From assembly GCA_946699065.1 (NCBI GenBank), contig CAMPDV010001197.1, forward strand, positions 61,474-125,473: DNA of 64,000 nucleotides, written 5' to 3'. Source of the stretch: Loxodes magnus (lineage: Eukaryota; Ciliophora; Karyorelictea; Loxodida; Loxodidae). Shown one piece after another: positions 1 to 11,085 of this stretch (position 1 is the stretch's first letter; each line of letters begins with the position of its first letter). The position numbers and the translations under genes were made by a program. The notes beneath the pieces are model-generated. The model was given only the letters and a program-made list of their open reading frames with translations, was not told the DNA's origin and made no database searches.

Positions 1-435
1 CTCTTTTACTTGCTTTTCTTATTCACTTTTCTTATCATTCTTTTAAACTTCTTAAAGCTTTCAAATACATAAACTGATATTCAGAATCTTTTACTTGCTT
101 TTCTTATTCACTTTTCTTATCATTCTTTTAAACTTCTTAAAACTTTCAAATTAATAAACTGATCTTAAGAATCTTTTACTTGCTTTTCTTATTCACTTTT
201 CTTATCATTCTTTTAAACTTCTTAAAACTTTCAAATTAATAAACTGATCTTCAGACTCTTTTACTTGCATTTCTTATTCACTTTTCTTATCATTCTTTTA
301 AACTTCTTAAAACTTTCAAATACATAAACTGATCTTCAGACTCTTTTACTTGCTTTTCTTATTCACTTTTCTTATCATTCTTTTAAACTTCTTAAAACTT
401 TCAAATACATAAACTGATCTTCAGACTCTTTTACT
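1..435. repeat. Block related to 3696-4130 (offset 3695 bp)
   Basis: The order of variants is the same in both places: aagctttc with acataaac, then an atctttt monomer with taataaac and cttaaga, another atctttt monomer with taataaac, a tgcattt monomer, and a tgctttt monomer. They differ at gatattcag (near 79) against gatcttcag. The offset equals 35 long plus 10 short monomers exactly. The match ends where the right copy carries ttagttgc and the left copy ttacttgc. Confidence 0.75.
341..425 (+). repeat. Type copy of the long monomer (85 bp)
   Basis: This is a clean example of the commonest long form. In order it holds ctcttttacttgc, two near-identical 13-bp blocks (353-365 and 366-378, both starting cttttcttat), a ttttaaac block containing a DraI site (TTTAAA), cttaaaactttc, the variable acataaac, then ctgatcttcaga, which carries a GATC site. 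Composition is T41 A23 C18 G3. The left half is nearly pure pyrimidine and the right half is A-rich, so the monomer is strongly asymmetric. The next copy starts at 426 with no spacer. Which of the long and short forms is ancestral cannot be decided from this window. Confidence 0.97.
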
Positions 436-1020
436 TGCATTTCTTATTCACTTTTCTTATCATTCTTTTAAACTTCTTAAAACTTTCAAATACATAAACT
501 GATCTTCAGACTCTTTTACTTGCTTTTCTTATTCACTTTTCTTATCATTCTTTTAAACTTCTTAAAACTTTCAAATACATAAACTGATCTTCAGACTCTT
601 TTACTTGCTTTTCTTATTCACTTTTCTTATCATTCTTTTAAACTTCTTAAAGCTTTCAAATACATAAACTGATCTTCAGAATCTTTTACTTGCTTTTCTT
701 ATTCACTTTTCTTATCATTCTTTTAAACTTCTTAAAGCTTTCAAATTAATAAACTGATCTTCAGACTCTTTTACTTGCTTTTCTTATTCACTTTTCTTAT
801 CATTCTTTTAAACTTCTTAAAACTTTCAAATACATAAACTGATCTTAAGAATCTTTTGCTTGCATTTCTTATTCACTTTTCTTATCATTCTTTTAAACTT
901 CTTAAAACTTTCAAATACATAAACTGATCTTCAGAATCTTTTACTTGCATTTCTTATTCACTTTTCTTATCATTCTTTTAAACTTCTTAAAACTTTCAAA
1001 TACATAAACTGATCTTCAGA

Positions 1021-1092
1021 CTCTTTTACTTGCTTTTCTTATCATTCTTTTAAACTTCTTAAAACTTTCAAATACATAAACTGATCTTCAGA
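1021..1092 (+). repeat. Type copy of the short monomer (72 bp)
   Basis: It matches the long form except that 13 bp (attcacttttctt) are missing, leaving gcttttcttatcattc. In the long form this segment is bracketed by two copies of ttttctta, so loss or gain by replication slippage or unequal pairing is the simple explanation. Short monomers are interspersed throughout the window as a minority form. They do not form long pure runs, and their order relative to long monomers is a useful barcode for finding duplicated blocks. Because 72 is divisible by 3 and 85 is not, mixing the two scrambles any reading frame. Confidence 0.97.
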
Positions 1093-1599
1093 CTCTTTTG
1101 CTTGCTTTTCTTATTCACTTTTCTTATCATTCTTTTAAACTTCTTAAAACTTTCAAATTAATAAACTGATCTTCAGACTCTTTTACTTGCTTTTCTTATC
1201 ATTCTTTTAAACTTCTTAAAACGTTCAAATTAATAAACTGATCTTCAGACTCTTTTACTTGCTTTTCTTATCATTCTTTTAAACTTCTTAAAACTTTCAA
1301 ATACATAAACTGATCTTAAGACTCTTTTACTTGCTTTTCTTATTCACTTTTCTTATCATTCTTTTAAACTTCTTAATACTTTCAAATACATAAACTGATC
1401 TTCAGACTCTTTTACTTGCTTTTCTTATCATTCTTTTAAACTTCTTAAAACTTTCAAATACATAAACTGATCTTCAGAATCTTTTACTTGCATTTCTTAT
1501 TCACTTTTCTTATCATTCTTTTAAACTTCTTAAAGCTTTCAAATTAATAAACTGATCTTAAGAATCTTTTACTTGCTTTTCTTATTCACTTTTCTTATC

Positions 1600-2620
1600 A
1601 TTCTTTTAAACTTCTTAAAACTTTCAAATACATAAACTGATCTTCAGACTCTTTTAGTTGCTTTTCTTATTCACTTTTCTTATCATTCTTTTAAACTTCT
1701 TAAAACTTTCAAATACATAAACTGATCTTCAGACTCTTTTAGTTGCTTTTCTTATTCACTTTTCTTATCATTTTTTTAAACTTCTTAAAGCTTTCAAATA
1801 CATAAACTGATCTTAAGACTCTTTTAGTTGCTTTTCTTATCATTCTTTTAAACTTCTTAAAACTTTTAAATACATAAACTGATCTTAAGACTCTTTTACT
1901 TGCTTTTCTTATTCACTTTTCTTATCATTCTTTTAAACTTCTTAAAACTTTCAAATACATAAACTGATCTTAAGACTCTTTTACTTGCTTTTCTTATCAT
2001 TCTTTTAAACTTCTTAAAACTTTCAAATACATAAACTGATCTTCAGAATCTTTTACTTGCATTTCTTATTCACTTTTCTTATCATTCTTTTAAACTTCTT
2101 AAAACTTTCAAATACATAAACTGATCTTCAGAATCTTTTACTTGCTTTTCTTATTCACTTTTCTTATCATTCTTTTAAACTTCTTAAAACTTTCAAATAC
2201 ATAAACTGATCTTAAGACTCTTTTACTTGCTTTTCTTATTCACTTTTCTTATCATTCTTTTAAACTTCTTAAAACTTTCAAATACATAAACTGATCTTCA
2301 GACTCTTTTAGTTGCTTTTCTTATTCACTTTTCTTATCATTTTTTTAAACTTCTTAAAGCTTTCAAATACATAAACTGATCTTCAGACTCTTTTACTTGC
2401 TTTTCTTATCATTCTTTTAAACTTCTTAAAACGTTCAAATTAATAAACTGATCTTCAGACTCTTTTACTTGCTTTTCTTATTCACTTTTCTTATCATTCT
2501 TTTAAACTTCTTAAAACTTTCAAATTAATAAACTAATCTTCAGACTCTTTTACTTGCTTTTCTTATTCACTTTTCTTATCATTCTTTTAAACTTCTTAAA
2601 ACTTTCAAATACATAAACTG
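1600..2620. repeat. About 1-kb duplicated block, left copy (offset 2557 bp)
   Basis: This block matches about 4157-5177 at a constant offset of 2557 bp, equal to 25 long plus 6 short monomers. Diagnostic shared positions are the catttttttaaac monomers, the short ttagttgc monomer with aacttttaaatac, acgttc at 2431 and 4988, and the aactaatcttc variant at 2531 and 5088. I saw only a handful of mismatches, such as cagaatc/cagactc near 2047 and acat/taat near 2030. This points to a recent block duplication. Confidence 0.85.
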
Positions 2621-2999
2621 ATCTTCAGACTCTTTTACTTGCTTTTCTTATCATTCTTTTAAACTTCTTAAAACTTTCAAATACATAAACTGATCTTCAG
2701 AATCTTTTACTTGCATTTCTTATTCACTTTTCTTATCATTCTTTTAAACTTCTTAAAACTTTCAAATTTATAAACTGATCTTCAGACTCTTTTACTTGCA
2801 TTTCTTATTCACTTTTCTTATCATTCTTTTAAACTTCTTAAAACTTTCAAATACATAAACTGATCTTCAGAATCTTTTACTTGCTTTTCTTATTCACTTT
2901 TCTTATCATTCTTTTAAACTTCTTAAAACTTTCAAATACATAAACTGATCTTAAGACTCTTTTACTCGCTTTTCTTATCATTCTTTTAAACTTCTTAAA

Positions 3000-4507
3000 A
3001 CTTTCAAATACATAAACTGATCTTCAGACTCTTTTACTTGCTTTTCTTATTCACTTTTCTTATCATTCTTTTAAACTTCTTAAAACTTTCAAATTAATAA
3101 ACTGATCTTAAGAATCTTTTACTTGCTTTTCTTATTCACTTTTCTTATCATTCTTTTAAACTTCTTAAAACTTTCAAATTAATAAACTGATCTTCAGACT
3201 CTTTTACTTGCATTTCTTATTCACTTTTCTTATCATTCTTTTAAACTTCTTAAAACTTTCAAATACATAAACTGATCTTCAGACTCTTTTACTTGCTTTT
3301 CTTATTCACTTTTCTTATCATTCTTTTAAACTTCTTAAAACTTTCAAATACATAAACTGATCTTCAGACTCTTTTAGTTGCTTTTCTTATTCACTTTTCT
3401 TATCATTCTTTTAAACTTCTTAAAACTTTCAAATACATAAACTGATCTTCAGACTCTTTTAGTTGCTTTTCTTATTCACTTTTCTTATCATTCTTTTAAA
3501 CTTCTTAAAACTTTCAAATACATAAACTGATCTTCAGACTCTTTTAGTTGCTTTTCTTATTCACTTTTCTTATCATTTTTTTAAACTTCTTAAAGCTTTC
3601 AAATACATAAACTGATCTTAAGACTCTTTTAGTTGCTTTTCTTATCATTCTTTTAAACTTCTTAAAACTTTTAAATACATAAACTGATCTTAAGACTCTT
3701 TTACTTGCTTTTCTTATTCACTTTTCTTATCATTCTTTTAAACTTCTTAAAGCTTTCAAATACATAAACTGATCTTCAGAATCTTTTACTTGCTTTTCTT
3801 ATTCACTTTTCTTATCATTCTTTTAAACTTCTTAAAACTTTCAAATTAATAAACTGATCTTAAGAATCTTTTACTTGCTTTTCTTATTCACTTTTCTTAT
3901 CATTCTTTTAAACTTCTTAAAACTTTCAAATTAATAAACTGATCTTCAGACTCTTTTACTTGCATTTCTTATTCACTTTTCTTATCATTCTTTTAAACTT
4001 CTTAAAACTTTCAAATACATAAACTGATCTTCAGACTCTTTTACTTGCTTTTCTTATTCACTTTTCTTATCATTCTTTTAAACTTCTTAAAACTTTCAAA
4101 TACATAAACTGATCTTCAGACTCTTTTAGTTGCTTTTCTTATTCACTTTTCTTATCATTCTTTTAAACTTCTTAAAACTTTCAAATACATAAACTGATCT
4201 TCAGACTCTTTTAGTTGCTTTTCTTATTCACTTTTCTTATCATTCTTTTAAACTTCTTAAAACTTTCAAATACATAAACTGATCTTCAGACTCTTTTAGT
4301 TGCTTTTCTTATTCACTTTTCTTATCATTTTTTTAAACTTCTTAAAGCTTTCAAATACATAAACTGATCTTAAGACTCTTTTAGTTGCTTTTCTTATCAT
4401 TCTTTTAAACTTCTTAAAACTTTTAAATACATAAACTGATCTTAAGACTCTTTTACTTGCTTTTCTTATTCACTTTTCTTATCATTCTTTTAAACTTCTT
4501 AAAACTT
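3000..4507. repeat. Tandem pair of a 752-bp nine-monomer unit
   Basis: Bases about 3000-3755 match 3752-4507 at an offset of 752 bp, which is 8 long plus 1 short monomer. The shared series includes an atctttt monomer with cttaaga, a tgcattt monomer, three successive ttagttgc monomers, the catttttttaaac plus aagctttc monomer (tatcat at 3571 and 4323), a short ttagttgc monomer and aacttttaaatac. I saw essentially one difference, cagactc against cagaatc near 3029/3781. This is the clearest local higher-order repeat in the window. The last part of the unit also occurs at about 1.62-1.95 kb (offset 1805 bp, 17 long plus 5 short monomers). Confidence 0.88.
3650..4211. repeat. Block repeated at 5853-6413 (offset 2203 bp)
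   Basis: The aagctttc, atctttt/cttaaga, tgcattt and ttagttgc monomers recur in the same order 2203 bp downstream. The offset is 20 long plus 7 short monomers minus one base, and the missing base is accounted for by the one-base-deleted monomer near 5593 (acttctttt for acttgctttt). The match stops where the left copy has a further ttagttgc and the right copy ttacttgc, near 4212/6415. Confidence 0.8.
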
Positions 4508-5177
4508 TCAAATACATAAACTGATCTTAAGACTCTTTTACTTGCTTTTCTTATCATTCTTTTAAACTTCTTAAAACTTTCAAATTAATAAACTGATCTT
4601 CAGACTCTTTTACTTGCATTTCTTATTCACTTTTCTTATCATTCTTTTAAACTTCTTAAAACTTTCAAATACATAAACTGATCTTCAGAATCTTTTACTT
4701 GCTTTTCTTATTCACTTTTCTTATCATTCTTTTAAACTTCTTAAAACTTTCAAATACATAAACTGATCTTAAGACTCTTTTACTTGCTTTTCTTATTCAC
4801 TTTTCTTATCATTCTTTTAAACTTCTTAAAACTTTCAAATACATAAACTGATCTTCAGACTCTTTTAGTTGCTTTTCTTATTCACTTTTCTTATCATTTT
4901 TTTAAACTTCTTAAAGCTTTCAAATACATAAACTGATCTTCAGACTCTTTTACTTGCTTTTCTTATCATTCTTTTAAACTTCTTAAAACGTTCAAATTAA
5001 TAAACTGATCTTCAGACTCTTTTACTTGCTTTTCTTATTCACTTTTCTTATCATTCTTTCAAACTTCTTAAAACTTTCAAATTAATAAACTAATCTTCAG
5101 ACTCTTTTACTTGCTTTTCTTATTCACTTTTCTTATCATTCTTTTAAACTTCTTAAAACTTTCAAATACATAAACTG
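4157..5177. repeat. About 1-kb duplicated block, right copy (offset 2557 bp)
   Basis: This is the partner of 1600-2620 and carries the same ordered set of rare variants, including acgttc at 4988 and aactaatcttc at 5088. It adds a private change (ctttcaaac for cttttaaac near 5059). Its first part overlaps the second unit of the 752-bp tandem pair, so the two duplications happened in sequence or one was copied within the other. Confidence 0.85.
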
Positions 5178-5852
5178 ATCTTAAGACTCTTTTACTCGCT
5201 TTTCTTATCATTCTTTTAAACTTCTTAAAACTTTCAAATACATAAACTGATCTTCAGACTCTTTTACTTGCTTTTCTTATTCACTTTTCTTATCATTCTT
5301 TTAAACTTCTTAAAACTTTCAAATACATAAACTGATCTTCAGACTCTTTTACTTGCTTTTCTTATCATTCTTTTAAACTTCTTAAAACGTTCAAATTAAT
5401 AAACTGATCTTCAGACTCTTTTACTTGCTTTTCTTATTCACTTTTCTTATCATTCTTTTAAACTTCTTAAAACTTTCAAATACATAAACTGATCTTAAGA
5501 CTCTTTTACTTGCTTTTCTTATTCACTTTTCTTATCATTCTTTTAAACTTCTTAAAGCTTTCAAATACATAAACTGATCTTCAGAATCTTTTACTTCTTT
5601 TCTTATTCACTTTTCTTATCATTCTTTTAAACTTCTTAAAACTTTCAAATACATAAACTGATCTTCAGACTCTTTTACTTGCTTTTCTTATTCACTTTTC
5701 TTATCATTCTTTTAAACTTCTTAAAACTTTCAAATACATAAACTGATCTTAAGACTCTTTTACTTGCTTTTCTTATCATTCTTTTAAACATCTTAAAACT
5801 TTCAAATTAATAAACTGATCTTCAGACTCTTTTACTTGCTTTTCTTATCATT

Positions 5853-6413
5853 CTTTTAAACTTCTTAAAACTTTCAAATACATAAACTGATCTTAAGACT
5901 CTTTTACTTGCTTTTCTTATTCACTTTTCTTATCATTCTTTTAAACTTCTTAAAGCTTTCAAATACATAAACTGATCTTCAGAATCTTTTACTTGCTTTT
6001 CTTATTCACTTTTCTTATCATTCTTTTAAACTTCTTAAAACTTTCAAATTAATAAACTGATCTTAAGAATCTTTTACTTGCTTTTCTTATTCACTTTTCT
6101 TATCATTCTTTTAAACTTCTTAAAACTTTCAAATTAATAAACTGATCTTCAGACTCTTTTACTTGCATTTCTTATTCACTTTTCTTATCATTCTTTTAAA
6201 CTTCTTAAAACTTTCAAATACATAAACTGATCTTCAGACTCTTTTACTTGCTTTTCTTATTCACTTTTCTTATCATTCTTTTAAACTTCTTAAAACTTTC
6301 AAATACATAAACTGATCTTCAGACTCTTTTAGTTGCTTTTCTTATTCACTTTTCTTATCATTCTTTTAAACTTCTTAAAACTTTCAAATACATAAACTGA
6401 TCTTCAGACTCTT
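5853..6413. repeat. Right copy of the 2203-bp-offset block
   Basis: This is the partner of 3650-4211, with the same order of marker monomers. Together with the copy at the window start it makes three occurrences of this haplotype in the first 6.5 kb. Confidence 0.8.
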
Positions 6414-6748
6414 TTACTTGCTTTTCTTATTCACTTTTCTTATCATTCTTTTAAACTTCTTAAAACTTTCAAATACATAAACTGATCTTCAGACTCTTTT
6501 ACTTGCATTTCTTATTCACTTTTCTTATCATTCTTTTAAACTTCTTAAAACTTTCAAATACATAAACTGATCTTCAGACTCTTTTACTTGCTTTTCTTAT
6601 TCACTTTTCTTATCATTCTTTTAAACTTCTTAAAACTTTAAAATTAATAAACTGATCTTCAGACTCTTTTACTTGCTTTTCTTATTCACTTTTCTTATCA
6701 TTCTTTTAAACTTCTTAAAACTTTCAAATACATAAACTGATCTTCAGA

Positions 6749-6833
6749 CTCTTTTACTTGCTTTTCTTACTTGCTTTTCTTATCATTCTTTTAAACTTCT
6801 TAAAACTTTCAAATACATAAACTGATCTTAAGA
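6749..6833 (+). repeat. 85-bp monomer with doubled acttgcttttctt subunit
   Basis: The second subunit, normally attcacttttctt, is replaced by a second copy of acttgcttttctt. This is most simply a 13-bp tandem duplication in a short monomer rather than a long monomer with six-base changes. The same form occurs at 15034-15118, 33726-33810 and 35993-36077; the last two are copies of each other within a larger duplication. Confidence 0.85.
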
Positions 6834-7111
6834 CTCTTTTGCTTGAATTTCTTATTCATTTTTCTTATCATTCTTTTAAACTTCTTAAAACTTTCAAATT
6901 TATAAACTGATCTTCAGACTCTTTTACTTGCTTTTCTTATTCACTTTTCTTTTCATTCTTTTAAACTTCTTAAAACTTTAAAATTAATAAACTGATCTTC
7001 AGACTCTTTTACTTGCATTTCTTATTCACTTTTCTTATCATTCTTTTAAACTTCTTAAAACTTTCAAATACATAAACTGATCTTCAGACTCTTTTACTTG
7101 CTTTTCTTATT

Positions 7112-7590
7112 CACTTTTCTTTTCATTCTTTTAAACTTCTTAAAACTTTCAAATTAATAAACTGATCTTCAGACTCTTTTACTTGCTTTTCTTATCATTC
7201 TTTTAAACTTCTTAAAACTTTCAAATACATAAACTGATCTTCAGAATCTTTTACTTGCTTTTCTTATTCACTTTTCTTATCATTCTTTTAAACTTCTTAA
7301 AACTTTCAAATACATAAACTGATCTTCAGACTCTTTTACTTGCTTTTCTTATCATTCTTTTAAACTTCTTTTAAACTTCTTAAAACTTTCAAATACATAA
7401 ACTGATCTTCAGACTCTTTTACTTGCTTTTCTTATCATTCTTTTAAACTTCTTTTAAACTTCTTAAAACTTTCAAATACATAAACTGATCTTCAGACTCT
7501 TTTACTTGCTTTTCTTATTCACTTTTCTTATCATTCTTTTAAACTTCTTAAAACTTTCATATTAATAAACTGATCTTCAGACTCTTTTAC
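7112..7590. repeat. 0.48-kb block repeated at 8645-9123 (offset 1533 bp)
   Basis: The block holds an acataaac/cagaatc long monomer, the expanded pair, and a long monomer with the rare aactttcatattaat (at 7558 and 9091). The match ends where the left copy continues with ttacttgc and the right copy with ttagttgc. Confidence 0.82.
7331..7496 (+). repeat. Two adjacent 83-bp monomers with an 11-bp expansion
   Basis: Both monomers (7331-7413 and 7414-7496) are short-form copies in which ttttaaacttc is present twice in tandem, giving 72 + 11 = 83 bp. The pair recurs 1533 bp downstream at 8864-9029. An insertion of this type is seen nowhere else in the window. Confidence 0.9.
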
Positions 7591-8644
7591 TTGCTTTTCT
7601 TATTCACTTTTCTTATCATTCTTTTAAACTTCTTAAAACTTTCAAATTAATAAACTGATCTTCAGAATCTTTTACTTGCATTTCTTATTCACTTTTCTTA
7701 TCATTCTTTTAAACTTCTTAAAACTTTCAAATACATAAACTGATCTTAAGACTCTTTTACTTGCTTTTCTTATTCACTTTTCTTATCATTCTTTTAAACT
7801 TCTTAAAACTTTCAAATACATAAACTGATCTTCAGACTCTTTTACTTGCTTTTCTTATTCACTTTTCTTATCATTCTTTTAAACTTCTTAAAACTTTCAA
7901 ATACATAAACTGATCTTCAGACTCTTTTACTTGCTTTTCTTATCATTCTTTTAAACTTCTTAAAACTTTCAAATACATAAACTGATCTTCAGACTCTTTT
8001 ACTTGCTTTTCTTATCATTCTTTTAAACTTCTTAAAACTTTCAAATACATAAACTGATCTTCAGAATCTTTTACTTGCTTTTCTTATTCACTTTTCTTAT
8101 CATTCTTTTAAACTTCTTAAAACTTTCAAATTAATAAACTGATCTTCAGACTCTTTTACTTGCTTTTCTTATTCACTTTTCTTATCATTCTTTTAAACTT
8201 CTTAAAACTTTCAAATACATAAACTGATCTTCAGACTCTTTTACTTGCATTTCTTATTCACTTATCTTATCATTCTTTTAAACTTCTTAAAACTTTCAAA
8301 TACATAAACTGATCTTCAGAATCTTTTACTTGCTTTTCTTATTCACTTTTCTTATCATTCTTTTAAACTTCTTAAAACTTTCAAATTAATAAACTGATCT
8401 TCAGACTCTTTTACTTGCTTTTCTTATCATTCTTTTAAACTTCTTAAAACTTTCAAATTAATAAACTAAGCTTCAGACTCTTTTACTTGCTTTTCTTATC
8501 ATTCTTTTAAACTTCTTAAAACTTTCAAATGCATAAACTGATCTTCAGACTCTTTTACTTGCTTTTCTTATTCACTTTTCTTATCATTCTTTTAAACTTC
8601 TTAATACTTTCAAATTAATAAACTAATCTTCAGACTCTTTTACT

Positions 8645-9123
8645 TGCTTTTCTTATCATTCTTTTAAACTTCTTAAAACTTTCAAATTAATAAACTGATC
8701 TTCAGACTCTTTTACTTGCTTTTCTTATCATTCTTTTAAACTTCTTAAAACTTTCAAATACATAAACTGATCTTCAGAATCTTTTACTTGCTTTTCTTAT
8801 TCACTTTTCTTATCATTCTTTTAAACTTCTTAAAACTTTCAAATACATAAACTGATCTTCAGACTCTTTTACTTGCTTTTCTTATCATTCTTTTAAACTT
8901 CTTTTAAACTTCTTAAAACTTTCAAATACATAAACTGATCTTCAGACTCTTTTACTTGCTTTTCTTATCATTCTTTTAAACTTCTTTTAAACTTCTTAAA
9001 ACTTTCAAATACATAAACTGATCTTCAGACTCTTTTACTTGCTTTTCTTATTCACTTTTCTTATCATTCTTTTAAACTTCTTAAAACTTTCATATTAATA
9101 AACTGATCTTCAGACTCTTTTAG
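8645..9123. repeat. Right copy of the 1533-bp-offset block
   Basis: This is the partner of 7112-7590 and includes the expanded pair and the catattaat monomer. Confidence 0.82.
8864..9029 (+). repeat. Second pair of 83-bp expanded monomers
   Basis: This has the same two expanded monomers as 7331-7496, at an exact offset of 1533 bp. The pair was copied as part of a block and not created again. Confidence 0.9.
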
Positions 9124-9389
9124 TTGCTTTTCTTATTCACTTTTCTTATCATTCTTTTAAACTTCTTAAAACTTTCAAATACATAAACTGATCTTAAGAC
9201 TCTTTTACTTGCTTTTCTTATTCACTTTTCTTATCATTCTTTTAAACTTCTTAAAACTTTCAAATACATAAACTGATCTTAAGACTCTTTTACTTGCTTT
9301 TCTTATTCACTTTTCTTATCATTCTTTTAAACTTCTTAAAACTTTCAAATTTATAAACTGATCTTCAGACTCTTTTACTTGCTTTTCTT

Positions 9390-9960
9390 ATTCACTTTTC
9401 TTATCATTCTTTTAAACTTCTTAAAACTTTCAAATACATAAACTGATCTTCAGACTCTTTTACTTGCTTTTCTTATCATTCTTTTAAACTTCTTAAAACT
9501 TTCAAATACATAAACTGATCTTCAGAATCTTTTACTTGCTTTTCTTATTCACTTTTCTTATCATTCTTTTAAACTTCTTAAAACTTTCAAATTAATAAAC
9601 TGATCTTCAGACTCTTTTACTTGCTTTTCTTATTCACTTTTCTTATCATTCTTTTAAACTTCTTAAAACTTTCAAATACATAAACTGATCTTCAGACTCT
9701 TTTACTTGCATTTCTTATTCACTTTTCTTATCATTCTTTTAAACTTCTTAAAACTTTTAAATACATAAACTGATCTTAAGACTCTTTTACTTGCTTTTCT
9801 TATTCACTTTTCTTATCATTCTTTTAAACTTCTTAAAACTTTCAAATACATAAACTGATCTTCAGACTCTTTTACTTGCTTTTCTTATCATTCTTTTAAA
9901 CTTCTTAAAACTTTCAAATTAATAAACTGATCTTCAGACTCTTTTACTTGCTTTTCTTAT
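9390..9960. repeat. 0.57-kb block repeated at 10515-11085 (offset 1125 bp)
   Basis: Both copies contain, in order, a short acataaac monomer, an atctttt taataaac monomer, a long monomer, a tgcattt monomer with aacttttaaatac and cttaaga, a long monomer and a short taataaac monomer. The offset equals 9 long plus 5 short monomers. The tgcattt/aacttttaaatac part has an additional copy near 10248. Confidence 0.78.
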
Positions 9961-10514
9961 TCACTTTTCTTATCATTCTTTTAAACTTCTTAAAACTTTC
10001 AAATACATAAACTGATCTTCAGACTCTTTTACTTGCTTTTCTTATTCACTTTTCTTATCATTCTTTTAAACTTCTTAAAACTTTCAAATACATAAACTGA
10101 TCTTCAGACTCTTTTACTTGCTTTTCTTATTCACTTTTCTTATCATTCTTTTAAACTTCTTAAAACTTTCAAATACATAAACTGATCTTCAGACTCTTTT
10201 ACTTGCATTTCTTATTCACTTTTCTTATCATTCTTTTAAACTTCTTAAAACTTTTAAATACATAAACTGATCTTAAGACTCTTTTACTTGCTTTTCTTAT
10301 TCACTTTTCTTATCATTCTTTTAAACTTCTTAAAACTTTCAAATACATAAACTGATCTTCAGACTCTTTTACTTGCTTTTCTTATCATTCTTTTAAACTT
10401 CTTAAAACTTTCAAATTAATAAACTGATCTTCAGACTCTTTTACTTGCTTTTCTTATCATTCTTTTAAACTTCTTAAAACTTTCAAATTAATAAACTAAT
10501 CTTCAGACTCTTTT

Positions 10515-11085
10515 ACTTGCTTTTCTTATCATTCTTTTAAACTTCTTAAAACTTTCAAATACATAAACTGATCTTCAGACTCTTTTACTTGCTTTTCTTA
10601 TCATTCTTTTAAACTTCTTAAAACTTTCAAATACATAAACTGATCTTCAGAATCTTTTACTTGCTTTTCTTATTCACTTTTCTTATCATTCTTTTAAACT
10701 TCTTAAAACTTTCAAATTAATAAACTGATCTTCAGACTCTTTTACTTGCTTTTCTTATTCACTTTTCTTATCATTCTTTTAAACTTCTTAAAACTTTCAA
10801 ATACATAAACTGATCTTCAGACTCTTTTACTTGCATTTCTTATTCACTTTTCTTATCATTCTTTTAAACTTCTTAAAACTTTTAAATACATAAACTGATC
10901 TTAAGACTCTTTTACTTGCTTTTCTTATTCACTTTTCTTATCATTCTTTTAAACTTCTTAAAACTTTCAAATACATAAACTGATCTTCAGACTCTTTTAC
11001 TTGCTTTTCTTATCATTCTTTTAAACTTCTTAAAACTTTCAAATTAATAAACTGATCTTCAGACTCTTTTACTTGCTTTTCTTAT
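10515..11085. repeat. Right copy of the 1125-bp-offset block
   Basis: This is the partner of 9390-9960. It diverges where the left copy has a long and the right copy a short monomer. Confidence 0.78.

Larger units (their letters stand above)
1..6500. repeat. Left zone: cttaag- and ttagttgc-rich satellite
   Basis: This zone is recognised by frequent gatcttaaga in place of gatcttcaga. CTTAAG (an AflII site) occurs about 22 times here, thins out to the right and was not seen after about 49.2 kb. The ctcttttagttgc start is also common (for example near 1653, 3373, 3460, 3547, 4116, 4203, 4290), as is the combination of catttttttaaac with aagctttc. The only six CpG dinucleotides I see in the window lie here, at 1222, 2432, 2967, 4989, 5197 and 5388. 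Four of them belong to one variant (aaaacgttcaaattaat in a short monomer) and two to tactcgct. The zone is built of overlapping duplications described separately. Its right boundary is gradual. Confidence 0.8.

Noticed and set aside
341-425. 3' splice-site-like signal (pyrimidine tract, ctgat, ttcag) in every monomer
   Set aside because: The branch-like ctgat lies only about nine bases before the ag and there are no exons near it; chance in a pyrimidine-rich repeat is enough.
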